Positions 36,573 through 48,008 of a DNA stretch of 64,000 bases are shown here, one piece after another. Numbering within the stretch: position 1 is the stretch's first letter; every line of letters begins with the position of its first letter. The notes under the pieces are model-generated. The model did no database searches. It was not told the origin of the DNA and saw only the letters and a program-made list of their open reading frames with translations. The DNA is taken from the NCBI GenBank assembly GCA_009792885.1, contig WMCF01000113.1, forward strand, positions 1,731,613 to 1,795,612, read 5' to 3'. The DNA is from Eremophila alpestris peregrina. Lineage: Eukaryota; Chordata; Aves; Passeriformes; Alaudidae. The position numbers were made by a program, and so were the translations under genes.

Positions 36573-39021
36573 CAAGTAGCTGTAGTGGGCCTCTCTTGTG
36601 ACCCTGAAATGCAAGAACTTACTTTGCTTACATGTGCCTCAAAAGTTCGGTTTTTTTTCTGTAGGTGTGGCAGAAACAGGGGCTTGAGGCTGGGCAGGAG
36701 GGTGACTAACCTTAGGAGGGGCTGGGGAGGGAAGGTGTGAGTGTGCTGCTATTCATGCAAACACCCTGATAGCTCGAGCACTTCAGAAAAGAGTGTAGAA
36801 ACTGAGGAAATATCACCTGGGCAGGGCAAATAGCTGTGGCGTTGTTACCTTGTGAGGAGGCGGGACTGTGCTGGCTCGGGAGCTGACACAGAGGTGTGAT
36901 TGGATGTGCACCTTCACCTGGATTGCCCTGGTCTGGAGGGAGAGGAGGAGGGAGAATAGGTGGGCAGGGTGGAGAGGACGCGTCAGGAGGAGCCTGGCAC
37001 GGAAATGATGCAGGGCCAGTCATGGGCAGCACGTCTGCCTCCCCTCGGAACACAGGGGTGTCACCCTGGAGCTGCGGGACAGCTGGCATGGGGACTGTGT
37101 CACCTCCTGCGCCATCACCTCGTGTCTGGTGGCATCAAAGCAGGATGCAGCAGCATTCTTCTCCTTGCCTGCAGCAGTGCAGACACAGTCCTGGAGTAGC
37201 AAAAATATCTCGATGGCATTTAGCACCGTGACCTTTAAACACTTCCACAGGCTGACCCAACAGCACAGACAGCACTGTGGGTGAGGCAGGGCTCGATGGA
37301 AATGTGCTGTGAATCACACTCTTGTGTTGCTGTTGGTCTCACACTCCCAGGCATGTGAATTTAGATGACAGATAGGGACAGACAAACATCATTTCCTTTA
37401 GCATGACGAATTCAGCTGAGGAGGGCCTGTTGCCGTTGCCTCCAAAGGCTGGATGAGTGTGGAAGCAGTGGGATAGACTTAAAGCATTTGTTTACATTGG
37501 CTATAATTTCCCAACTATAAAAAATTCCCAGCTTTTGAAGATGTTTGGCTTGGAAATGCATTTTATCCACACTCCCTGCAAAGCTCTTCGCTCTCTGGGG
37601 AGCAGCTCAATGCCCTCCAGTCCCATGGGGTGGCTTTCCCAGTATCACTCCCCTGCAGCTGGAATGGTAACCAGTCATACCAGACAGGAAAAGCCAGGCT
37701 CAGGGTGTCTTGGACATAACTGTCAGACAGGCTGGTTATATCTGCCAGTCTCCAGGGCTGGATGCTTCCTGGGAGGCAACTTGCATGAACCCTGGGGAAG
37801 TGCTTCCCCTTTCCACAGGCTCTCCATCCTTCATCTTTCCTCTCTGGAGGTCTGACACTGCAGGCTGGCACCCATATTGCCTCCTAGTGTGTAGGGCTAA
37901 GTGCGTTTATGGGATACAAAACTCCCTTACAAGCAAAACCCCAGGAGAAATTAGCACAGGTATTTGCCCTGCACTCCCCTAAATTTAGATCTCACTGTTG
38001 CTCCTCCTTGGGACTCAGTAAAGACATCCCAGCTGTGTGCTCTGGCAGGATTTAACCACGAACAGGGTGGGATCACACACTCAAGGGATAGAAGAGGGGC
38101 AGCCTGTGCTCTCCTTGTCCAGCTGCTGCCAGTGGGAAGCCCCAGCCTTTGTGTTTCTGGACTTGGGAGACACTAAACAGCTTCCAGCTGTTCCCAGGTG
38201 TGCAGCTGAACGCTCTCAGGCTCCTGTCTCAGCTTAGGACTGCTTAACCTCCCACCTTTCCAGCTGGGAATAGAGCCAGGGCACACATGCTGGAGAGGCA
38301 TGGCTCATCAGCCTGCATCTTCATGCCTCTGGCAAAACTCTAGGTATGCTAACAGCATGTCTCTGGCATTGGGAAAGCGGGAGTGATGCAGATTTCATCC
38401 AGCCCCCCAGCCATGCAGGAGAGAGAAGACAGCTCTCTGTCCTCCTGAACTTTGAGGGTGATCCAGGCAGCAGTCTCCCTCAGGGTCCCTTTACATTGCT
38501 GCAGGGTCTGCGGGGTCCAACCTGCATTTCTGGATTTCCAAGATGCCTCCATGCTTCTCTCCCCACCCAGAAACCTCCCCTAAACTCTGCTTTGCTGCAG
38601 AACATCAAGACAAGCCAGTTTTGCTACTGCTCTTGCCTGGGAATTGAGCAAAGAGCACCAACCTCTGTGTTTTGGGAGAGGAGGAACCCTTCTTTGATTG
38701 CAGCTCTTGCCTCCTCTGTCCTTCCCCTGCTCTGAGTTCTGGTGGTTCAGAAATGCTTCTGAAAGCTGGCTTTCGGGGAAAAAAGCCCCTCTATGATGAG
38801 AGCAGGCACGTGTAGCACCTACAAAGATGTTAATTCCTTTTTTTCTGCGCAAATAGCTTGGATTGTGGTCCTCTGCCGGGGATCTGGGTGCTTGGGCAGT
38901 CCCAGCTTTTCCTTGCGCCTCTGCTCTCCGTGGCGGTGGTGTCTGCTGCTCTCTAGTGGTGCCGGCTCTGAGCCTGCATGCACTGCAAAATGAGAACCTA
39001 GGTGGTGCTTTTTATATATTT

Positions 39022-39041
39022 ATATGTGTGTGTGTGTGTGT
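39022..39041. repeat. Short (TG)n microsatellite
   Basis: About nine TG units after a TATATTTATATG lead, in the intergenic region upstream of the chemokine array. Confidence 0.8.
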
Positions 39042-40841
39042 TTTAAATTTATTTTTACACAGCATCCTCCTGCCACGGCAAGTCTAGACCTTGTCCCTCC
39101 ACAATGCCAGCATTTCAGCTGCCCACGTTCCCCCAGCCCCAACCTGGAGGCAAGAGGAAAGTCCCTCGTTTTGTTGTGCTCAGGTTATGTTGAGAAACAT
39201 CTTTCCAAGTGCCTTCCTTGCACTCCACGTGGCCTGAACTGCCAGGTGAAATGCTCACTCCTGGCTGCCCCGAACGCCATGGGAATGTGGGGTATGGAAG
39301 GGAGGGGAGATCCAGAACATTCCTGAAGCTGTTTGGCTATCTGACCCAAGGCTGTGCCCTGTGACAGATTTGAGTCTTGCTGGTTTTCAGGGTGTGTGTC
39401 GTAAGTGACAGGCGAGATAAAAGCTGAGGAGAGATCAAAGCGGGTTTCATGGTTTTTATGGCTTTGTGCTTCTCGGTTTCACTTTCATGTGTCTCCCGGA
39501 GCCTTTCTTCTCTCCCTGTGTGCTGCCCTTTCATCTCCCTCCCCGTTTCCACCTGGCAGCATGGAGCTTGGTGACCTCCCAGGCTGGGGCATGACTTGTG
39601 TGCTCAACCCACCTTTCTTTCACCCCCAAATCTGAGTTGAATTATTTTAGCCCAAGACAGCTCCTTTCAGTATCGATTCTTTCAGCTGCTGAGATTTACA
39701 TCCTTTGCAGAAGTTGGGCTGGAGTTTCTCTGTCTCTTCTGGGAGCATCTCTTGCTGTGAGTGCTGATTCAGGGGTGCTGGTTCCAAGAGAAAAGTTGAC
39801 AAGGGGCTTTCCAAAGGGAGGGCTGCTCATTTCATTGGTATTGCAGCTTCCTTCTCAGTGAAGAACTGGATTTCCCCTCATTGCCATGTGCACTTCTACT
39901 TGCTTCTGGAGAAGGGTTGCTCTTGGCTTGTTGGGGTTTCTTTTTTTCTAATATAAAAATCTCTACTCCTGTGGTGGCTTGTGGGTGAAATGTGGGGAAA
40001 GCTTCTTCCCCGAGAGGAAAAAGTGGGGAGACACTTGTCAAGAAGAGGAAGCACCTCACAACAGTTAAGTGGAGATTAATGAAAATAACGACTCTGGGTG
40101 TAAGGCCAAGATGCATGGCCAAGTTTGGGTCCATTCCTGGTCTGTGTGGTTGAGGAGAAGCACTGTTTTTCGTGAATGACCTGCTGTCTTCTGATTTAAC
40201 CAGCAGAAAATGGGTAAAGGCCATGTTAAGCTCTACCAGAAATAATAGTTATGGGTTATTCTGCAAGTTATGTGGAGACAACTAAATTATGGGCTCAACT
40301 AAAATGGAAACCACAAATAATTGGAAAAATATAAAATGCTCAACCAGACTCTAACCAGACTTGTAGCTGCATTTATCAAGATGTCAGACTTCAAGGGGAA
40401 GGGGAGGAGACTTTGCCATAACACTCCTGGAGAGCTTGGTGCTGGGACTGTTGCCAAGTGTTTGCCTGAATGTGCTTCCAAATAGGAATAACTCAGTTCC
40501 AGCAATCGCAGCCTTTGAGCTCAGCAGAAGCTTCCCAGCTTGTGAAGCATGGGCTGGATGTAGCTGGAGGAGTTTCCAGGAGCGTGTTTTGGTTTTGTGA
40601 ATAGACCTGGAGTGCTGCACACTGGCCCCAGAAGGAAGTGCTCAAAGCCACAGCCCTTCCTCCCAGCTGGCAGGGATGCGCAGAACATCAGCTTGAAACG
40701 AGGGCAGCAAGGCTGCCAGGCACAGCTCACTTACAACACCCCCAGCCGCTGTTCCTTGGCTCCCTCCCGCCTCAGGATGAAGGTTTCCCTCCTCATGCCC
40801 TTGCTCCAGGGCCAGGGTGGAGCTGTCGCTGTCACAGCACG

Positions 40842-41238
40842 ATGCAAATGGCCAACGGCGCCCGCGGGCTCGGCGGCACCTGCGGCGTCTAGACCGGTTC
40901 CTGTGCCCCCATGCAAATGTGTGGGGAGGGCACACGGCCCCAGTGACACTTTCTGGGAAAGTCCTTGCCTCCCTCTCCTGCTTCACGTCCTCCGTGCCAG
41001 GCAGAGGTGCCACTGAGGAACAACACCGTTTCTCTGCTTGGCATTTGGGTTCGTTTTGGAGTAACTTGGACTGGGAACGAGCAGAGAGCTCTGGAGCAGC
41101 GAGGGGATACCAGGATGTTCTCTATGGTGCTTTTCTAACAGCAAGGACCAGCTGGCACAGCAGGCTGGGGGGTTTTCTCCTGCACTTGCTGGGTGCCATT
41201 TGCATCTCTGGGGTGGCCAGGACTTCCCAGAAAGTGTC
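40842..41238. promoter_or_regulatory. Octamer and STAT motif cluster, candidate enhancer
   Basis: Three perfect ATGCAAAT octamers lie at 40842-40849, 40911-40918 and, inverted, 41198-41205. Two TTCNNNGAA-type STAT sites are embedded in a near-perfect inverted pair: GACACTTTCTGGGAAAGTCC at 40945-40964 and its reverse complement, with one A missing, at 41219-41238. The motifs are directly visible. Enhancer activity, and the link to the chemokine genes that start 2.6 kb downstream, are inferred. Confidence 0.4.
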
Positions 41239-43785
41239 CCTGTGGTGGGGACATCTGCTGTTGCTGTCCCTTCAGCTGAAAGCTGCTCCACAGAGGTCCT
41301 ACGGCTCAAGATGGACTGGGGAGGCAGCAATGTTTGGTTTATGTTTCTGAACAGTCTTCTTTAATTTCTCTTCTTCTTGCTCCCAGCCTTTTCCCATCTT
41401 CCTTATCCAATCCCTCTGGAAGCTCCCTCTTACCATATTCCCTTCTTGAGCCCTCAGCACACCAAATACTTTAAAACATGGCAGAGCAGGTTTCTCACCT
41501 CCTTGCAGGGGTGTCATGACACCCCTGTGCTGTCTCCAAAAATGGGCCAGACCCCCAATTTTGTCCCCTTGCATCACCAGCAAGTCATGCATCTTCACTT
41601 GAAGACAGCAAGTGACAGTGAGCTCGATGTGTTGTTCACCCAACCTAATTTTGGACTGATTTCGTTAGGCTTTGGCTAATTCTGGTGATCTCATGTTGAA
41701 GCTGAGATATGTGTGGTTTTCAGGTTTCTCAGGTTTCAGCAGGAGGTGTCTTTATGTTTGAAGCAGGTGATGGACCACAAACCACAATGGTGAAGATTCA
41801 CTGCAGTTGGGGTTTTTGGGGGATAATTTAAAAAAAAGAAAGTTTTGTTGTTTTTTTTTTTTTTTAATCCCCTGCAAGGAGCCCTGAGCGAGTTGTGGGC
41901 GAAGAAGGGGTAAGGTGAAATATCACTTTCTCTCAACATAAGGAGAGTTCATGGTTTCAGCAGGGCTGAGTGGTTTGTTTGCTGCAGATGTTTGTGATGC
42001 AGCCTCTTGTGCATCCTCCCTGAAGGGCTGGAGAGCTGCATCTCCTTGGAGTTGACATCAGAGCTGGGTTTCTGCCCATCTTGGTAAACGTGGAAAAGGT
42101 TTTCCATGTGGCCTTTAGGTGCTGTTTGCTGTTTTTTGGAGGTCTCTGATTTAGGTACCATGGGAAGGATTAAAAAATATTACAGGTGTAAAAAATAGTA
42201 CAAAAATCCAAGAAAATTAGATAAAATAAATTAATAAATCACAGTCTTGCCTCTGGGCAGCTGCTGCAGAAAACAGAGAAGCTATGAGGGTGCTTTGGAT
42301 GCATTTCAGTTGATGCTGGCCTGGATGAGGCCACACATCCCTATGTAAGGGTCACAATCAGGGCCATGATCTGGTTCATTTTGGTCTGTCTCCTTTGCAT
42401 GTGTCCAGGGATAATTTTCTTCTTGTACCAAGTTCATTAAGCGCTGCCAGGGAATGCTCTTGGTTTTCTCTGCTGGAAGAACAGCAGCTGAATGCTCCAG
42501 ATCCATCTTTTCCATTGTGTAACTTTGGGGAAAGTTGAACTTACACTTCCCTTGTTTTTTCCCAGCTATAAAAAGCAGCATCATTTTGTAGTCAGGAACT
42601 TCAGAAAGATTTTCAGATGTCTTTTATGCCTCCAGAGCAGTTTGCATAGGTGACCAGTCATCTCTCTTATAAATTGCTGCCTTTCCCACCATTTTTTCCA
42701 AGAGACTCCTGCCCTAACCCAGCAAAACCAGTCCTTGGTTGTGTTCCTTCTGATAACTCTGCAAGGCAATCAAAAACTCTGAAAGAATTAAACAAAATGC
42801 AGTTTTAAGGCCATCTCCTCTTCCACTGCTGTGACAGCAAGGCACCCATTCTTTTCATAGGACTTTGGGAATGGCTCATGGAAATTGTTCCTGGCCTCTC
42901 TGTGACCCTGGTGTGTACAGGGAGTTAAATCCCCAGTCATCTCTTGGACAAGCACTTCACAAGACTTTTGGACCCATCTCAGAGGGGAAAAAAAGAGATT
43001 TTCAAAGAGAGATGCGTCGCTTGTGGAAGTGGAAGGCTTTTTTCTTTTAAATTTACCATTTTGTTGCTATATAAAATGCTGATGTGATTTGAAAGCTCCA
43101 AATTACAACATTATCACACAACCACATCTCTTTTCTGCTGCCCTCTTCCTTCCTCCTCGCCTCACCACATATCCCCTTCCACTTCTGAGTCCCAACTGGT
43201 GACTTTGCCGACTTTATTGAGGGCAAAGCCCCCATCCCACCAACAGCCAAGGCATGGGGTGCTCCTGTGGCCATCCTGGGTGAGTTACTTGCCCAGCCAA
43301 GCGTGGAATTTGAAAGATCTGAGTGGAAACACAGAGAGCAGGGAGATCATGATTGTTTTTCCACAGCGTGGCATTAGGCGTTTTTGCTGATGAGAGAGGC
43401 AGCAAAAATAGTGTGGGGAAAATATAGCCTCAAGAAAGAAATATGTAAATGTCTGAGTACACTAAAAACCCCCCTGCTTAGTCAGGGGCTTGTGCTCTGC
43501 TCTCATTCTGGGCTTTTTTTTGTGGCTGAGGGGTAAATGCTCAAGGGAATGAAGGGTGATGTGGGTGCAAACCCAACAGAAACAAGGCGTGGGGGAGATG
43601 TGCGGGGAATCCAAACGTTGCACTCCGTCCCAATGGCTGGTTTTAATTAATAATATTGCCCATTGAGCTTCTGGGCTGGCTGTGGGGAGCATCTGAGGAA
43701 TGACATCACCCCTCTCCTTGCTCCACTGGCCAGGTGTGACTGCTGAGGTTGAATTCTGTGCCTGTGTCGGAGCGTGACCCTCCCC

Positions 43786-43793
43786 GATAAATA
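43786..43793 (+). promoter_or_regulatory. TATA-like box of the first chemokine gene
   Basis: GATAAATA lies 58 bases upstream of the ATG at 43851, which would put the start of transcription near 43,815. A CRE/AP-1-like TGACATCA is at 43701-43708. Confidence 0.55.
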
Positions 43794-43850
43794 GGGGTGT
43801 TTGTGCACCCAGTTCTGCAGAGCATCTGTGGGGCTGAGCCTTCCCTGAGG

Positions 43851-45435
43851 ATGGGAGCCCCCCTGCTCCCATGGCTGCTACTGCTGCTGCTGCTGATGTC
43901 CCACTCTGCCCACGCAGGTGAGCTCCAGGTGGCTTTGCTGGCATAATCCTGCACCCGGAGTGACTGGGGAGCTTGGGATCCTCCTGCTTGTTGGCTGAGG
44001 GCTTGCCTTGTTGCCAGGGAAAAAGCACAACCATCCTTTGCAGGAGCTTGGTTCAGCTTTCAGGAGTGGTGTGGGAGCAGGGAGCCGAGGTGGAGGTGCA
44101 TGTGACTGCTTCTCACAGGGGTCCCTGCAGTGCTCAGGGAAAACATGGGAAGGGGGACCTTCCTTTGGCTCCTGGAGTTCCTGCATCCCTATCAGTGCTG
44201 TCTGTGCCTGTAAGTTGCCACCTTCTCTCTCTCTCAGCCATCCTGGAGGTGAATGGGAACCTGAGCTGTAGGTGTGCCAAGACAACCTCGGAATACATCA
44301 GTCCCAAGAAATACGAGAGCATTGAGATCAGGCCTGTGGGCAGCAGCTGCAGGCGCGTGGAGATCATGTAAGTGTCGTGGGCTCTGCTGCTGCCACCATC
44401 CTGCTTCTCCCCTGCCTTGCTGGAAACCAAACCTTCCCAAAAATGCTGCCAGCTTACTTGCTGGAAAACCTCAGGTACAGAAATAAGGGTTCCCAGGGCC
44501 TAAAGGAATCTCTCCAGCAGGGGAAAGCGTGATTTCCTCAAGCTGGAGCAGGATGTGTTGGCAGCCTGGAGGAAGCACTTCCTTGGGCACTGAGGCCTCA
44601 TGAGCCATAACAAATTTTCCCAGATTTTTGTAGCTGCTCTGTGTTGAAACATTTGTAGATCTCCAGAAAAAACTGTTTTTGAGCAGTGTTCTGGGCTTCA
44701 AGTCTCTGCTCCACTTAGGAATGTGTGGTGACTTGCTTGTTCCCTGCCATGCTGTGGCTTCCTCTGTTTCTGGCAGCTTTCTACAGTCACTGGTGCTTAC
44801 CCATCAGCTCTGGCTGCTTGAATCCCTACCCTTGGAGGGGCCAGGAATGCTCAGGAGCTCTCCTTGCATTTCAGAATTAAACTAAGAACCTCAGGGAAGG
44901 TGTGTGTGAATCCTGAAGCCCCCTGGGTAAAGAAGTTGCTGAAGCGCATCGCCAGCACGTAAGTTGGATGGAAACTCTTTTGGCTCAGGTGTCCCTGGAC
45001 AGCATCCCAGCACATCCACGGTCCTGGGAAGCTCTCTTGGGCCCAGGAGCTCTCAGAGGGCCTGCTGCTGTCCAAAGGACCCACTTCCAAAGCAGCGTTC
45101 AGCCCAACATAACCCATCTGTGGGTCAAATTTCCCCGTGGCTTACGCGCAGTGCTGCACTTCCAAAACAGTTTGGGGGAAAAAACATGAGGGGAGCAGTG
45201 GCAGGAGCAGGGTTTGCTCGTGGCAGGTACAAGAGTGTGTTGATGCTGGGCTGGCAAAGCTGCCCTTCTTGGTCATGCCTGGGGTGGGTTTGTGGCCATC
45301 CTGGCAAGCGATGCCTGCCCCGGGGAAACGGCAGCGACTTCCCTCGGCTGGGGCGGGAGCTTCCTCTCCCGGACCTACTTTCCTCTGTGTTCACATGTTT
45401 CTCCTCCTTCTGCTTTTTGCAGGAAGAAAAAATAA
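43851..45435 (+). CDS. CXC chemokine, CXCL13-like (array gene 1)
   Basis: Four exons: 43851-43917, 44238-44367, 44875-44958 and 45423-45435, encoding 97 residues. Residues 1-22 form a leucine-rich signal peptide (seven consecutive Leu). The mature part has the CXC motif C33-R-C35, the other two chemokine cysteines C60 and C76, the PVGSSCRR turn, and a C-terminal helix (PWVKKLLKRI) ending in a basic KKK. There is no ELR before the CXC. The N-terminal ILEV resembles VLEV of mammalian CXCL13, and synteny (CCNG2 on one side, CNOT6L on the other) supports a CXCL13-type gene; CXCL13 binds CXCR5 and guides B cells to follicles. N30-L-S is a possible N-glycosylation site. The start follows a TATA-like box at fitting distance. 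AATAAA at 45850-45855 ends the transcript. It is a close paralogue of the next gene. The exact one-to-one name among avian CXCL13-like genes cannot be set here, and receptor use is inferred. Confidence 0.92.
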
Positions 45436-45849
45436 GTTTCCTGCAAAGGAAGTTGGTGCCCAGAGCCCCGAGGTGGGCTGGCAGATGATGCCCAGGTGTG
45501 CAGACCTGGCTGCTCCTCATTTTGCCCTCGCTTCCTCCCCTTCACAAAAGCCCCGTGTCTGGCTCTGGTGGCAGTGGCTGTGGGGAGGGTGGCTCACTGC
45601 TGGCCCCAGCCCCATGGAAGGTTTGTGGGGGTGGTTCTTCCCTGCTCTTGGTCCCTGGATCAGTGTGAATGTGAATCCCTCATTTATTTAGTTGCCTGTG
45701 GACTGCGAAGCTGTTCCCTGTCAGGGGCTGCTCCTGCTTCTTTAGGAATGACTTTGTGACTTTTTCCATGTGAAGTGCTCAGTGACAGAGTGTGTATCTG
45801 AGGGTTGTGTGGCACAGCATGGTATGTCCTGTTCTGGAAGCTCAAGTCC

Positions 45850-45855
45850 AATAAA
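45850..45855 (+). terminator. Polyadenylation signal, array gene 1
   Basis: AATAAA followed by a T/G-rich stretch (TTTTTCTTTCTGTTG), about 415 bases after the stop codon. Confidence 0.8.
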
Positions 45856-45918
45856 ATTCAGGGTTTTTCTTTCTGTTGTATTTTCCCTGTATCTCCTAGT
45901 TTTGAAGCCATGTATGAC

Positions 45919-46200
45919 ATAGACTCATAGGACAGCTTGAATTAGAAGTGACCTCAAAGCCCATCCAGTCCCACCCCTGCCACCAGGAACACCTTCCACT
46001 ATCTCAGGTTGTTTCAAACTCTGTCCAGCCTGGCATTGGACACCTCCAGGGATCCAGGGGCAGCCACAGCTTCTCTGGGCAGCCTGTGCCAGGGCCTGCC
46101 CACCCTCACAGGGAACGATTTCCCCTCCATTATCCCATCTTACCCTGCCCTCTGGCATTATGAAGCCATTCCTTCTTGTCACCGGTCCTTCCCTGTTCTC
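45919..46200 (-). repeat. CR1 LINE 3' end, reverse orientation
   Basis: The reverse complement of a CR1 3' end, from its 'catagactcatagg' terminus at 45919 through the 'cacctccagggatccagggg' and 'cagcttctctgggcagcctg' blocks to about 46200. It sits between array genes 1 and 2, so it was inserted into the duplicated interval. It is the only CR1 in the window on the minus strand. Confidence 0.9.
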
Positions 46201-46772
46201 TCCCCTGGTGGTGATTGGAGGGCACGATGTTGGTGGTAGGGAGATGGGGCTGGTAGGGAATCCGGCCAAAGTACCCCACCCCACGTGATGGTGCTGGTGG
46301 TTGTAAGGCTTTAAAAGCTGTCTGGGCCAATGAGGAAATACATCGGGAACGGGCGTGAGGTCACTTAGCAGAGTTTTGGGGTAAAAAAAACCCAAAAGCA
46401 AATGTCACCAGGGCGCTGCTGGGCTGTGCCTTGCAGGGGGACAAGGTGGTTGTAGGAGAATGAGCAATACCTGATCGTGTAGGACAGAAAAACAGCCCCG
46501 AAAACCTCCGGGCTTGTGGGGCTGTGTGCGCTAAGAACGAAGTGGGAGGAAATGACAGAGAAAGGAAGGGGAAAGCAGAGCCGCTTTCGGGAAGCCGGGC
46601 CCCCTGCCAAGCCCCAAGCCGCGTTTTATCGGCAGCGTTGCGAACTCAGCGAGCGCCGTCAGCAGCGAGAAGGGTCGGGCAAAACCACCGCGACCCTGGG
46701 GCCCCCCGTGCCACTTCTCCTATTTCCCAGCTCAAATAGAGGGATGCTGCGGGCGCCGGGGCTGGAGCCGGC

Positions 46773-47457
46773 ATGGCCGTGTGGGCAGCCCTGCTGCTGG
46801 GGGTGCTGCTGGTGCCCCACCGCCCTGGGGACGCAGGTGAGGCTCCCCTGCTCCCGTGGGCTTGGGGGTTGTGGGGGCTGTGAGGCTTCCCGGGTTTGGG
46901 GTGGGTGATCCTGGCGGGACATGCATTGCCCAGGGAGGGTTTTGGTGCGTGAGCCGCGGCCGTGTGCCCCTCCAGCAATCCTGGAAGCCAACGGCGACCT
47001 GAGGTGCCGCTGCCTCAAGAGCACCCGAGCCTTCATCCACCCGGAGAACTACAGCAGCATCGAGGTGTGGCCCGTGGGCAGCAGCTGCCGGCGCCTCGAG
47101 GTCGTGTAAGTGGCTCCCGGGGTACACCCTCTGCTCCGCCCGTCTGCCCTGAATTACCTCAGGTTGTGCTCATTTAGGTTGTGAGGAGGGCTCGGCTGTC
47201 TGCGGGAGGGGAAGTGACGGTGCTGAAAGGCCGCGTGTTTTCTAGGATTAAGCTAAAGAACCTGAAGAGGGTCTGCGTGGATCCTAACATCCCGTGGGTG
47301 AAGAAGCTGTTGCAGGACCTCCCTCACCTGTAAGCTCCCCTTTCCCCCTCAGCACCGGGGCTCTCCGCAGGACCAGGGGCATCCCGTGGGAACCTGTCTT
47401 CACACGTTCCTCCCCCTTCTGCTTTTTGGCAGGAGGAAGAAGAAGGCTCCCCGCTGA
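46773..47457 (+). CDS. CXC chemokine, CXCL13-like (array gene 2)
   Basis: Four exons: 46773-46836, 46976-47105, 47246-47329 and 47433-47457, encoding 100 residues. It is very compact, with introns of 139, 140 and 103 bases. The signal peptide is residues 1-21, followed by AILEANGDLRCRC with the CXC at C32/C34, then C59 and C75. The shared PVGSSCRR and PWVKKLL blocks follow, and a basic tail RKKKAPR. Exons 2 and 3 have exactly the lengths of array gene 1 (130 and 84), and by eye about 41 of 69 mature residues are identical, so the two arose by tandem duplication. There is no ELR motif. The gene is more GC-rich than its neighbour, especially at third codon positions. No clear TATA box; a CAAATAG sequence at 46,733-46,739 is a weak candidate. 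AATAAA is at 47664-47669. It is expected to be a secreted leukocyte attractant; receptor use is unknown. Confidence 0.92.
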
Positions 47458-47663
47458 GGAAGCTGCCTTCAGAGGCACGGCCAGATGTGCTGGGCCCAAA
47501 ACTGCCTCCCTTCCCCATCCTGCTGTTGCCTTACCCCACTCCAGAGGGGAGCATGCTGCTGCCCGAGCCCCTTTTTATGCCTTTAAGCCCTTAAAAATGC
47601 CCATCCCTGCTTCCAGCCTCTCCCATCCCGTAGCGTCCCTTTTGTGCACGACCCAGCAGGCCC

Positions 47664-47669
47664 AATAAA
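47664..47669 (+). terminator. Polyadenylation signal, array gene 2
   Basis: AATAAA about 207 bases past the stop codon, followed by GGTGG and TCTGTC elements. Confidence 0.8.
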
Positions 47670-47969
47670 GGTGGCAGCCCTCTGTCACTGTCCCTTGCCT
47701 CCCTTCCTATGGCATGCCAGAGCCTTGGGGAGCTTGGGGTGGGAGGCACGGGGGGCACCAGCCTTTGGCCAAAAACACGGGAGGTTTGAGGGGGTGGCCA
47801 CGGCATTTTCCGCATTTTTTTTTGGCGGGGAGGCAGCACAGGCCACGTGCAGCGGGGGGAAGCCGCCGCGGGGAAGTTGAGACGTGCGGCTGCCCCTTTT
47901 TCCCTCCCCTCCGGCGCTTCCCAGCCCCGGAGGGGGACTGTGAAATCCCCCCCGGGGCGAGGGGCCGGC

Positions 47970-47976
47970 TATAAAA
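47970..47976 (+). promoter_or_regulatory. TATA box of array gene 3
   Basis: A perfect TATAAAA lies 33 bases before the ATG at 48009, which implies a very short 5' UTR. Upstream, GAAATCCCC near 47,941 reads GGGGATTTC on the other strand, close to an NF-kappaB site. Confidence 0.75.
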
Positions 47977-48008
47977 CAGGCCTGGCCTGGCTCGGGTGGG
48001 CAGCGAGG

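Larger units (their letters stand above)
34016..43700. other. Intergenic region upstream of the chemokine array
   Basis: About 9.7 kb with no supportable gene. It contains one short CR1 end (about 36,420-36,572), a (TG)n tract near 39,022-39,041, a possible CTCF-like site near 38,944-38,960 and an octamer/STAT motif cluster at 40,842-41,238. Open frames of up to about 177 codons occur but have no domain, splice logic or family likeness. The position between CCNG2 and the chemokines makes it the natural place for their distal control elements. Confidence 0.6.

Noticed and set aside
40817..41350. Plus-strand open frame of 177 codons
   Set aside because: No domain, no splice partners, no codon pattern; it overlaps the octamer/STAT cluster, and other frames here are also open.
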